Assembly (NCBI RefSeq): GCF_002156875.1
Contig: NZ_NCSY01000004.1
Span: 124,001 to 188,000, forward strand
From: Bacillus sp. EAC
Lineage (GTDB): Bacteria > Bacillota > Bacilli > Bacillales > Bacillaceae_G
Reading direction: 5' to 3'
Length of the DNA stretch: 64,000 nt
A program made the translations under genes and the position numbers. Position 1 is the stretch's first letter. Each line of letters begins with the position of its first letter. Below are positions 17,288 through 24,958 of the stretch, one piece after another. The notes under the pieces are model-generated. The model did no database searches. It saw only the letters and a list, made by a program, of their open reading frames with translations, and had not been told where the DNA came from.

Positions 17288-18079
17288 ATGGTAAACGTGC
17301 AAGCAAGACAGGATGCGATCATAAGTGGTTCGGGTACGATCCCGGCTGGTAAATATGATGACGTTAGAATAAGCGGCAGCGGTCGAATCCTTGGTGATAT
17401 TATCTGTCGTGAAGTTAAAGTAAGTGGTTCTGCAAAATTTACTGGTAATGTAGAAACTGAATATTTTAACTGTAGCGGAAGTGGAAAATGCTTAAGTGAA
17501 ATTGATACTCAAAAAATGAGTGTTAGTGGTTCCTTATATGTAGACGGAAAAGTTACTGGTGGAGACGTAAATATTAGCGGTAGTTTTAAAACAAAAAATG
17601 ACCTAATTGTTAAAAGTATTAATATATCTGGATCAATGAAAACCACCGGTTCAGTTAAAGCCGAAGTAATTTCTGTCAGAGGATCACTTTCGGCTGAAAA
17701 AGGTTCTGAATGCGAGGTATTTAATGCAAAGGGTCACCTGTCAATGAATGGGTTATTAAATGCGGAGAATGTAAAAATTACACATAGCGGATTTAGTTAT
17801 ATACCTGAAATTGGTGGGGAAACAATAGAAATTAGTCGCTTTGATGAAAGTAATATTTTTTCAAAATTATTTACAAAAATATTTAATGGACGAACAAATT
17901 TTAAAACTGACGTAATTGAGGCTAGTGCAATAAAAATAGATTATACTACAGCAAGTATAGTTAGAGGTGATGCTGTAACAATCGGGCAAAAATGTAAAAT
18001 CGATCTAGTTGAATATACAGAAGATGTTCAAATTCACCCATCTGCAAAAGTGAAAGAAGTAAAGAAAATAGAACAATAA
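17288..18079 (+). CDS. Bactofilin-like polymer-forming cytoskeletal protein (YhbF-like)
   Basis: A 263-residue protein made of short beta-helix repeats with recurrent ISGSG/VSGS turns (SGSGTIPAGKYDDV, ISGSGRILGDI, VSGSAKFTG, NISGSFKTK and more) through residue about 140, then a second block of repeats to the end. This is the bactofilin/DUF583 fold, which polymerises without nucleotide. There is no signal peptide. It is co-transcribed with the DUF4004 gene. A role in cell shape or envelope organisation is inferred from the family. Confidence 0.87.
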   Translation: MVNVQARQDAIISGSGTIPAGKYDDVRISGSGRILGDIICREVKVSGSAKFTGNVETEYFNCSGSGKCLSEIDTQKMSVSGSLYVDGKVTGGDVNISGSFKTKNDLIVKSINISGSMKTTGSVKAEVISVRGSLSAEKGSECEVFNAKGHLSMNGLLNAENVKITHSGFSYIPEIGGETIEISRFDESNIFSKLFTKIFNGRTNFKTDVIEASAIKIDYTTASIVRGDAVTIGQKCKIDLVEYTEDVQIHPSAKVKEVKKIEQ

Positions 18080-18088
18080 AAAGTAACT

Positions 18089-18136
18089 AGTGATTTGTGA
18101 AAAAGGATTAATTCTTTTCATAAATCACTTTTTTTA
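18089..18136 (+). terminator. Intrinsic terminator after the bactofilin-like gene
   Basis: AGTGATTTGTGAAAA / TTTTCATAAATCACT with loop GGATTAATTC, followed by TTTTTTT. Confidence 0.85.
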
Positions 18137-18207
18137 TTGATCTAGTGTAGTGGGTCATGCGTTCGTTGTGAAGGAAGTCGTGAGCCATCATTTGAATGAA
18201 CATTCTT

Positions 18208-18790
18208 ACTGTCTAGCTCCAGACGTTAGCTGCTCGAGGTCATAAGTCAATGACCATAAAAGGTTAAAAAGACAACCTTTTACAGTCCCTGCCTTATGCT
18301 TGTCGCAGCTGAACAAACGCCTTCCGCTTTTCTTACTGTCTAGCTCCAGGCGTTAGCTGCTCGAGGTCATAAGTCAATGACCATAAAAGGTTAAAAAGAC
18401 AACCTTTTACAGTCCCTGCCTTATGCTTGTCGCAGCTGAACAAACGCCTTCCGCTTTTCCTACTGTCTAGCTCCAGGCGTTAGCTGCTCGAGGTCATAAG
18501 TCAATGACCATAAAAGGTTAAAAAGACAACCTTTTAGAGTCCCTGCCTTATGCTTGTCGCAGCTGGGCGAACGCCTTCCACTTTTCTGAGTGTCTAGTTC
18601 CAGCGACTAGCCCCTCGAGGTCATAAGCCAAAGTTCAACGAAGGTTAAAAAACAACCTTCATTTAACTTCGTCTTATGCTTGTCGGGGCTGAACAAGTCG
18701 CTTCCACTTTTCTGAGTGTCTAGTTCCAGCGACTAGCCCCTCGAGGTCATAAGCCAAAGTTCAACGAAGGTTAAAAAACAACCTTCATAT
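18208..18790 (+). repeat. Tandem array of five 127-bp hairpin units
   Basis: GTCTAGCTCCAG (or GTCTAGTTCCAG) recurs at 18211, 18338, 18465, 18592 and 18718. Units 1-3 are nearly identical; units 4-5 are a second variant, and unit 5 is cut off at 18786 where the duplicated leader begins. Each unit is a large imperfect hairpin: outer arms GGCGTTAGCTGC / GCAGCTGAACAAACGCC in units 1-3 and GCGACTAGCCCC / GGGGCTGAACAAGTCGC in unit 4, then CATAAG / CTTATG, then an AAAGGTT..AACCTTT tip. The arms differ between variants but stay complementary. No coding frame was found. Confidence 0.85.
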
Positions 18791-18985
18791 AATTTTTAAT
18801 AATTAAGGTAAGTAAATTATAATAATGAAACCGTTTTAATGCGTATTTTTGGAGGAGATTTGAATGTTAAGATAGAATAGTGCAACCGATTGCAGTTTTT
18901 TGAGCAAGTTTTATATAATTTTTAATAATTAAGGTAAGTAAATTATAATAATGAAACCGTTTTAATGCGTATTTTTGGAGGAGAT
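18787..18985 (+). repeat. 73-bp direct duplication of a leader with operator between
   Basis: Bases 18787-18859 and 18913-18985 are identical over 73 bases, 126 bases apart. Each copy carries a TATAAT element, a cre-like ATGAAACCGTTTTAA and the GGAGGAGAT ribosome binding site. Only the second copy is followed by the glucosidase start codon. The 53 bases between contain TGCAACCGATTGCA (18881-18894), a LacI/MalR-type palindrome. Confidence 0.9.
18881..18894. promoter_or_regulatory. LacI/MalR-type operator TGCAACCGATTGCA
   Basis: Near-perfect palindrome with TGCAA/TTGCA arms and central CG, typical of LacI-family (MalR/CcpA) operators. A close relative, TGCACTCGATTGCA, occurs upstream of the amylopullulanase at 40289. 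The regulator gene is not in the window. Confidence 0.55.
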
Positions 18986-18990
18986 ATATC

Positions 18991-20541
18991 ATGACAAATG
19001 AGAATTGGTGGAAGGAAGCAGTTGCTTATCAAATCTATCCACGAAGTTTTATGGATTCAAATGGTGATTATCAGGATATTATGGAAGAGTTTGGAACAAT
19101 GGCGGATTTTGATGAGTTACTGGAAGCTGTGCATGTACGCGGAATGAAGTTGATTTTAGACTTAGTAGTTAATCATACAAGTGATGAACATCCTTGGTTC
19201 CTTGAGTCGAAAAAGTCTAAAGACAATCCTTTTAGGGATTTTTATATTTGGAGAGAAGGAACAGAGGAAGGGAAAGAACCTAATAATTGGGAGAGTATTT
19301 TTGGAGGCTCAGCCTGGGAATTTGATGAGACAACGAATGAATATTTTTTACACTTATTTTCAAGAAGACAACCAGATTTAAATTGGGAAAATAAAGAAGT
19401 TAGACAAAAAGTATATGACATGATTAATTGGTGGTTAGACAAAGGAATTGATGGATTTAGAGTTGATGCCATTAGTCATATTAAGAAAAGACCTGGTTTA
19501 CCAGACATGCCGAATCCTAATGATGAAAAGTATGTTTCGTGTTTTGATATGCATATGAACCAAGAAGGAATTCATGAATACTTAGATGAACTAAAAAGTG
19601 AAACTTTTGCTAAGTACGACATTATGACTGTCGGTGAAGCAAATGGCGTAAAAGTTGGCGATGCTGATCTATGGGTCGGTGAGGAAAATGGGAAATTTAA
19701 TATGATTTTTCAATTTGAAAGCATGGATTTATGGAGAAAAACAGATGATTCAGCTACATCAATTGCAGATTTAAAAGAAGTGTTAACCAAATGGCAAAAT
19801 GGTCTAGAGGGACATGGATGGAATGCATTATTTATAGAAAATCATGATATTCCAAGGGCAGTTAGCACGTTAGGAAATGACGATAGTAGCATTTGGGAGA
19901 TATCAGCGAAATCGATTGCCACGATGTACTTTTTCATGAAGGGCACTCCATTTATTTATCAAGGGCAGGAAATCGGCATGACAAATGTCCACTTCAAATC
20001 CATTGATGATTATAATGATGTGAACGCAAAGAATATGTACGATATTATGAAGGAGAATGGAGCATCTGAACAAGAGATTTTAAACATTCTTTGGAAAAAT
20101 GGTCGAGATAATGCACGTACTCCTATGCAATGGAATAGTCAAGAAAATGCTGGATTTACAAGTGGTACACCATGGATTAAAACAAACGAGAACTTTAAAG
20201 ATATTAATGTAGAGAATCAAGAAGTTGACGGAAATTCGATTCTTGCATATTACAAAAAAATGATTAACCTACGTAAAGCAAATAAATCGTTGGTGTATGC
20301 GCCATATGAATTAGTAGATGTAAAGAGTGAACCAGTTTATGCTTATACTCGAAAAGATGAAAATGGAACATTCTTAATAATTTCGAATTTATCTACAGAA
20401 AGTCAATTTTTCGAATTACCGAAAGAATTGACGAAATTGAATGCTGAACTATGTTTATCAAACATCGATGTACCGGTAGAAAAACTAGTTGATAAAATGG
20501 AATTCAGTCCATTTGAAGCAAGAGTTTATCGTTTAATATAA
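18991..20541 (+). CDS. GH13 oligo-1,6-glucosidase-like enzyme with internal in-frame deletion
   Basis: A 516-residue member of the oligo-1,6-glucosidase/trehalose-6-phosphate hydrolase group. Conserved regions are DLVVNH (I), GFRVDAISHI (II, nucleophile Asp), GEANG (III, acid Glu) and ENHD (IV). Relatives are about 555-560 residues. The N-terminus reads DSNGDYQDIMEEFG, where relatives have about 42 further residues between DSNGD and YQDI: the rest of the DxNxDGxGDLxG metal site, helix 1, strand 2 and the GYDxxDY substrate-binding motif. The catalytic barrel is therefore incomplete and the protein is probably inactive. The frame is otherwise intact, with GGAGGAG upstream. It could also be a recent deletion in this strain only. 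Confidence 0.9.
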   Translation: MTNENWWKEAVAYQIYPRSFMDSNGDYQDIMEEFGTMADFDELLEAVHVRGMKLILDLVVNHTSDEHPWFLESKKSKDNPFRDFYIWREGTEEGKEPNNWESIFGGSAWEFDETTNEYFLHLFSRRQPDLNWENKEVRQKVYDMINWWLDKGIDGFRVDAISHIKKRPGLPDMPNPNDEKYVSCFDMHMNQEGIHEYLDELKSETFAKYDIMTVGEANGVKVGDADLWVGEENGKFNMIFQFESMDLWRKTDDSATSIADLKEVLTKWQNGLEGHGWNALFIENHDIPRAVSTLGNDDSSIWEISAKSIATMYFFMKGTPFIYQGQEIGMTNVHFKSIDDYNDVNAKNMYDIMKENGASEQEILNILWKNGRDNARTPMQWNSQENAGFTSGTPWIKTNENFKDINVENQEVDGNSILAYYKKMINLRKANKSLVYAPYELVDVKSEPVYAYTRKDENGTFLIISNLSTESQFFELPKELTKLNAELCLSNIDVPVEKLVDKMEFSPFEARVYRLI

Positions 20542-20555
20542 CAGAACAAATAAAG

Positions 20556-20588
20556 ACGACTGTCTACAGTGTAGGCAGTCGTTTTTTT
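20556..20588 (+). terminator. Intrinsic terminator after the GH13 gene
   Basis: ACGACTGTCTACA / TGTAGGCAGTCGT stem followed by TTTTTTT. Confidence 0.88.
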
Positions 20589-20612
20589 AGTTGAAAATTA
20601 ATTGAACCTTAA

Positions 20613-22145
20613 TTATATACTTAAATTTTGTATACTTTCGTCATTTGGATAAAGCTGTTTAATTTTTTTTAACAGAGCTGTTTGAATTATTTTATAGCTA
20701 ATTAAGTGCTCATTATATAACTGCTTATATCCACTAACAGGATTGGTGGTAGAAGTAATTTTTTGAAGTGCAATAATATAATTTGATTTAGGAAAATAAT
20801 TTCCAGTATTTAAACGAATTGCTTCTTCGTTCATCTCAGCATACTTCAATGCTTTGACGGGGTTAGTTAGTAGGTACAATTCAGACATCATCGTATAATC
20901 GATGAATCCTTTTTCTTCCATTTTTTGCAACTCTTCCATTGCTTTATCAAATTGACCTTCTTTTAAATAGAGAGAAGATAAACTTTTATTTCCGATGATA
21001 GAAGAAGAATTCAACTTAGCAATTTCTAGATAGGATGATTCTGCTTTAGTGTAGTGTTTCTTGATTTTAGCTTCATCTGCTTGGTCAAATAATGTATTTA
21101 TTTTCTCTTTTCGATTTAAAAATGTAGTTTGAAATTTTTCGATTCTAGTCCCCGTAACCTTTTGAAACGCGTCGTAGAAATCCCTTTTTTTTGCTACAAG
21201 AAGGATATTTGGAATAACCTTCATACCGTGCTGGGTAACGAGTTCATTTACGGCAAAGTAACTTTGGAGATAAGGATCATACCCGTTCGTTCTTGCCATA
21301 TGAAATTTATCATTTCGATCGATATTAGTAAAATCAATTACTTTTGGCAGTTCAATATCTATATATGTATTGGAATATTGTTCAACCTGAGAAATTCCCT
21401 CATTAAACCATGTTGGCAGGTGAGTTTTTGGAATGTGATGCTGATTGATAAACTGTTCAGTTCGGAAGTGAGTGTATTCATGAACAAAAACATCAAGGTA
21501 TTCATATGAACCAAGGAGTTTACTACTTTCTAAATGTATGGATTCGTTAGTAGATAAATAGAATCCTCTTAACTGTTTCATAGGCGCATATGAATTGAAT
21601 TCGCTATCATGGTCATAAATCATAATAGTTAATCTAGTAGAAAAATCTTTTCCATATAATTCGTCTAGTTTTTCTTTTGTATTTAAATAATTATTTTTAA
21701 TGATAAGAACAGACTTTTCTTCACCTTTTGGGTAAATAAAAGTAAGCCCATTAAATTTTTCAGTAAGAAGACCTTCCCGGTAAGGTAGTGGAATAAAAAG
21801 ATTAGATATAGCAAACATACTTTCTTGTAGACTCGGAATCCCTTTTTTCGGCTGAATTTCGAATAGGATACTCAGAATACCGAGTGTACTTACATATAAA
21901 AGAAAAACGATTGATATGAAAAACAGCAACAAAGAGTTTAAACGAGTTCTTATTTTTAATAGACGAATTTTTCCTTTTATCATACCGAATAAACTCAAAA
22001 TGATTAGTAGGAGTAAAGTGATGTCAACTAGTAATACAATTAGTAATCCTACAGTACTAGATTGGGATAAGACAGTGAGATAGAAGAATATAGGTAAGAA
22101 AATTAAGATTAAGAGTGCAATTAAAGTGTTCACAGATTTTTTCAA
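20613..22145 (-). CDS. Membrane-anchored gluzincin metallopeptidase with TPR tail
   Basis: A 510-residue protein. Three hydrophobic helices (about 6-26, 32-56, 70-95) are followed by a soluble domain with the zinc motif HEYTH at 222-226 and a downstream glutamate in WFNEGIS (E249), the HExxH...E pattern of MA-clan (peptidase M1-like) enzymes. Residues about 350-480 look like TPR-type helical repeats. It is probably an envelope peptidase acting outside the membrane. The start is a TTG at 22145 with AGGAGG 12 bases upstream. The substrate is unknown, and no neighbour explains it. Confidence 0.78.
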   Translation of the reverse strand: MKKSVNTLIALLILIFLPIFFYLTVLSQSSTVGLLIVLLVDITLLLLIILSLFGMIKGKIRLLKIRTRLNSLLLFFISIVFLLYVSTLGILSILFEIQPKKGIPSLQESMFAISNLFIPLPYREGLLTEKFNGLTFIYPKGEEKSVLIIKNNYLNTKEKLDELYGKDFSTRLTIMIYDHDSEFNSYAPMKQLRGFYLSTNESIHLESSKLLGSYEYLDVFVHEYTHFRTEQFINQHHIPKTHLPTWFNEGISQVEQYSNTYIDIELPKVIDFTNIDRNDKFHMARTNGYDPYLQSYFAVNELVTQHGMKVIPNILLVAKKRDFYDAFQKVTGTRIEKFQTTFLNRKEKINTLFDQADEAKIKKHYTKAESSYLEIAKLNSSSIIGNKSLSSLYLKEGQFDKAMEELQKMEEKGFIDYTMMSELYLLTNPVKALKYAEMNEEAIRLNTGNYFPKSNYIIALQKITSTTNPVSGYKQLYNEHLISYKIIQTALLKKIKQLYPNDESIQNLSI

Positions 22146-22278
22146 TGGATCTATTCTCCTCCTATCCTATAAAACCCCACGACTCAAAAATTCTCTTTAA
22201 GGTGGAATCATTCGACGATTTAAGAAAAACACCTCTAATATATTCGGTTTGTTCAATTAAACATTAGTAAAAACAGGG

Positions 22279-22331
22279 TGGCAAAATCTGGCTAGTTTAG
22301 TCAGATTATTTTTTATACGCATATTTTGCCA
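22279..22331 (+). promoter_or_regulatory. Nested inverted repeat with terminator-like core upstream of the NlpC/P60 gene
   Basis: Outer arms TGGCAAAAT (22279-22287) and ATTTTGCCA (22323-22331) enclose an inner AATCTG..CAGATT hairpin followed by ATTATTTTTTAT. The only plus-strand gene it could precede is the NlpC/P60 hydrolase at 22448, so it may be a leader structure. The rest of 22146-22447 shows nothing else recognisable. Confidence 0.4.
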
Positions 22332-22447
22332 AAAATTTACATTATATTAGTCTGTTACAAGTTTTTCGACAATTTGTAACATTCCTGTAATGGTTTTTGA
22401 AATCATAGTTTGATAGACTAAATTTAATAATAAAGGGGGAGACACCA

Positions 22448-23158
22448 ATGAATAGGCAACTTGTAATCGCTTTAGTATGTTTAATAAGTATGATGTTTTT
22501 TGCAAAAGATTCTCTTGCAGCATCTTCAACCGAAATTAAGGTAGGCATGTCAGGGAAAGTAGTTATGCAATTACAACTTAAACTAAAGCAACAAGGTTAC
22601 TATAATGGAAACCCTACTGAATATTTTGGAAAAGATGTAGAGGCTGCAGTTATTAATTTTCAAAAAGCGAAAAAGCTTAATGTAAATGGTATCTTAAATG
22701 ACCAGACTTCAGTAGCTCTTTTTGGAACAACACTTGATAAAGTAAATAAACAATACGGCACGTCTAATAGTGCCCAATTAGAATACGATCCATTTTCTAA
22801 AAAAACACAAGTAACTTCAATCGCAAAACAATATACTGGTGTTCCATATAGGTTCGGAGGTACAACTACTAAAGGTTTTGATTGTTCAGGATATGTTGGT
22901 TATGTCTACAATAAAGTAGGTACTAAATTACCTCGAACTGCAGCGTCAATGTACAGTGTTAGTACAATTATTAAGAAGCCAGTACCTGGAGATCTAGTAT
23001 TCTTTAAAAATACATATAAAAAAGGCATTAGTCATGTTGGTATATTTGTAGGTGAAAATAAATTTATTTCAGCTACTTCTAGTAAAGGTGTAGCAGTAGT
23101 AAGTCTATCAAATTCATATTGGAAAAATAAATTTGCTGGTTCGGGTAGCGTTTATTAA
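22448..23158 (+). CDS. Secreted NlpC/P60 peptidoglycan endopeptidase with PG-binding domain
   Basis: A 236-residue protein: signal peptide 1-25 (cleavage near SLAA-SS), a peptidoglycan-binding_1 domain at about 28-93 (LQLKLKQQGYYNGNPTEYFG), then an NlpC/P60 domain from about 122 with catalytic C146 in GFDCSGYV and H196 in GISHVGIFVG. It should cleave D-gamma-glutamyl-diaminopimelate bonds in the wall. The ribosome site is AAAGGGGGAG. An unusual inverted repeat lies in its upstream region. Confidence 0.93.
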   Translation: MNRQLVIALVCLISMMFFAKDSLAASSTEIKVGMSGKVVMQLQLKLKQQGYYNGNPTEYFGKDVEAAVINFQKAKKLNVNGILNDQTSVALFGTTLDKVNKQYGTSNSAQLEYDPFSKKTQVTSIAKQYTGVPYRFGGTTTKGFDCSGYVGYVYNKVGTKLPRTAASMYSVSTIIKKPVPGDLVFFKNTYKKGISHVGIFVGENKFISATSSKGVAVVSLSNSYWKNKFAGSGSVY

Positions 23159-23174
23159 TTTTTTCATTTAAAAT

Positions 23175-23221
23175 AAAGACAACTTATTTTGCTTATCGGC
23201 AGGACAAGGTTGTCTTTTTTA
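23175..23221 (+). terminator. Intrinsic terminator after the NlpC/P60 gene
   Basis: AAAGACAACTT / AAGGTTGTCTTT stem with a 20-base loop, ending in TTTTTT. Confidence 0.75.
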
Positions 23222-23249
23222 GTTTAATAGAATGATAAAAGGAATGAGG

Positions 23250-23999
23250 ATGATGCTCCAGTTCATTATAATTTTTCTTGTTGGTTCAATTTTTGGTTCA
23301 TTCTATAACGTTGTAGGATTGAGGGTTCCAATTGGAAAATCAATTATTAAGCCAAGATCACATTGTACTTTGTGTTGCAAAGAATTAACATTCATCGAAT
23401 TGATTCCGATATTTTCATTTGTATTCCAAAAAGGAAAATGTAGGAATTGCCACTTTAAGATCCGCATTATTTACCCTATTATTGAGTTCCTCACCGGTTG
23501 TTTGTTTCTAATTGCCTTCTATCGATTGAATCATATAAGTGATTTAATCCAAGCTTTTCTATTAATATCACTTTTAATGATTATTGTCGTTTCAGATCTC
23601 GCCTATATGCTAATTCCAAATAAGATTCTATTACTATTTTTTATATTTTTAAGTTTCAATAAACTATTATTTTTTAAAGCTTCTATTATCAGCTCCGTTA
23701 TTTGTATGTTTTGTCTGTTTCTTCTATTATTCATATTTTCGATTGTTACTAAAGGAGGAATAGGAGGAGGCGATGTAAAGCTATTGAGTTTATTAGCTTT
23801 TGTCTTTCCATATCCATCAATTTTCATCTTATTTATGACTTCATGTATAGCCGGTACCATTATTGGAGCGTTTTTAAGATTGACAAACCAAATTAAAAAA
23901 AATGATCCAATTCCATTTGGACCATTTATTGCATTTTCTACCTTTTTAACATATTTCTTCGACCAGCAACTATTGAATATATACCGAGCCGTTTTATGA
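23250..23999 (+). CDS. comC: Type IV prepilin peptidase ComC
   Basis: A 249-residue integral membrane aspartyl protease. The start at 23250 was chosen because AAAGGA lies 6 bases upstream; it gives the family length (B. subtilis ComC has 248). The N-terminal domain has the CxxC..CxxC zinc pairs (CTLCCKE and CRNCHF) and FGSFYNVVGLRVP. The catalytic aspartates are in VVSDLAYMLIPN and GGGDVKLL. ComC processes the pseudopilins of the DNA-uptake machinery. It is not next to folC as in B. subtilis. Confidence 0.92.
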   Translation: MMLQFIIIFLVGSIFGSFYNVVGLRVPIGKSIIKPRSHCTLCCKELTFIELIPIFSFVFQKGKCRNCHFKIRIIYPIIEFLTGCLFLIAFYRLNHISDLIQAFLLISLLMIIVVSDLAYMLIPNKILLLFFIFLSFNKLLFFKASIISSVICMFCLFLLLFIFSIVTKGGIGGGDVKLLSLLAFVFPYPSIFILFMTSCIAGTIIGAFLRLTNQIKKNDPIPFGPFIAFSTFLTYFFDQQLLNIYRAVL

Positions 24000-24008
24000 A
24001 TAGTAAAA

Positions 24009-24055
24009 ACCCTAGAATATCGATTTAAGTCTCTATTCTAGGGATTATAGTTTTA
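24009..24055 (+). terminator. Intrinsic terminator after comC
   Basis: CCCTAGAATA / TATTCTAGGG stem followed by ATTATAGTTTT. Confidence 0.7.
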
Positions 24056-24061
24056 ATAAAA

Positions 24062-24275
24062 GTTTGTAACATAGAGACTTGTGATGTCATCTTCAGGATG
24101 ATTGCTTTTTGTGGGGCGGATGCTGAGCCTCATTTAGCGCAATCACGCCTGCTTGATATATCACCTGTCACGCATCTCCCACAAGAGCCTCGCACCTTGC
24201 GTTCCAATCATTTTCTATCTCAACAATTTGCTTTAATGAATCGATTATAAAAATAACAATCTTTTAAAAAAGAGA
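24062..24275 (-). repeat. Dispersed intergenic repeat, copy 2 (diverged, inverted)
   Basis: It retains TGTGGGGCG, TGAGCCTC, TCACCTGTC, CTCCCACAAGAGCCTCGCACC and the flank AACAATCTTTTAAAAAAGAGAC of the element described at 3852-4075, with many substitutions and an insertion in the middle. It lies between convergent comC and the thioredoxin-like gene. Confidence 0.7.
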
Positions 24276-24830
24276 CTAATTAAAAAGTCTGTCTTCCACA
24301 CTTTGAATTACAATGTTCCAAAGGTCTTTATTACCTACAAAGTTTTCGCGCATCTTTTTAAAGAACGCAGCTTGTTTTTCTTGGAAATTAGGGTCTTCCT
24401 TGTCTGGGAAATCTTTTTTTAATTCCATTACTAGGGATTCGATTTCTGCAGCTCGTGGCCCCCACACTTTTACTTCATTTCCTTCTTCATCCATAAAAAC
24501 AAAAATTGGAATTGAACGTGATTTACCATTTGTTAAATATTGATCCATTAATTCAAGGTTTTCGTCACGAATTAAGAAACGTGTTTCAATATGTGCGATT
24601 TCCATCATTTTTTCGATAACTGGAACATTAAGAAGTGCATCCCCACACCAATCTGCAGTTAATACAACGACTTTCCAGCTTTTATCTTGAAGCTGGACAA
24701 GCTTTTGTTGTGTTTCTTCTGGGATAGTTACTTCATTATAGATTGTTTGAAGCTCAACTTTATTAACTTTCATTGCCTCAACATAATCTTTAAACGTCAT
24801 GCCTTTTTCGAACCAAGTAATTAATGACAT
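24276..24830 (-). CDS. Thioredoxin-family protein with WCGDA motif
   Basis: A 184-residue thioredoxin-fold protein. The active-site segment is TADWCGDALLNVPV: only one cysteine, followed by GDA, instead of CxxC. This single-Cys pattern is typical of a common Bacillus thioredoxin-like family of unknown substrate. The ATG at 24830 was preferred because AAGGAG lies 9 bases upstream; a TTG two codons earlier is too close to it. It is a single-gene unit. Confidence 0.82.
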   Translation of the reverse strand: MSLITWFEKGMTFKDYVEAMKVNKVELQTIYNEVTIPEETQQKLVQLQDKSWKVVVLTADWCGDALLNVPVIEKMMEIAHIETRFLIRDENLELMDQYLTNGKSRSIPIFVFMDEEGNEVKVWGPRAAEIESLVMELKKDFPDKEDPNFQEKQAAFFKKMRENFVGNKDLWNIVIQSVEDRLFN

Positions 24831-24958
24831 ATCCAATCACTCCTTTTTATGTTAATTAATTGTATTATAACGCATTCACAATAAGAAGGAATGTATAAAG
24901 TCTTGCAGAATTAATATAACAGTATAAATGTTAATTGCAGTTAAGTAGGAGGGAAAAA

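Noticed and set aside
18208-18790. CRISPR array
   Set aside because: The period is 127 bases with no repeat/unique-spacer alternation; whole units are repeated. No cas genes are present.
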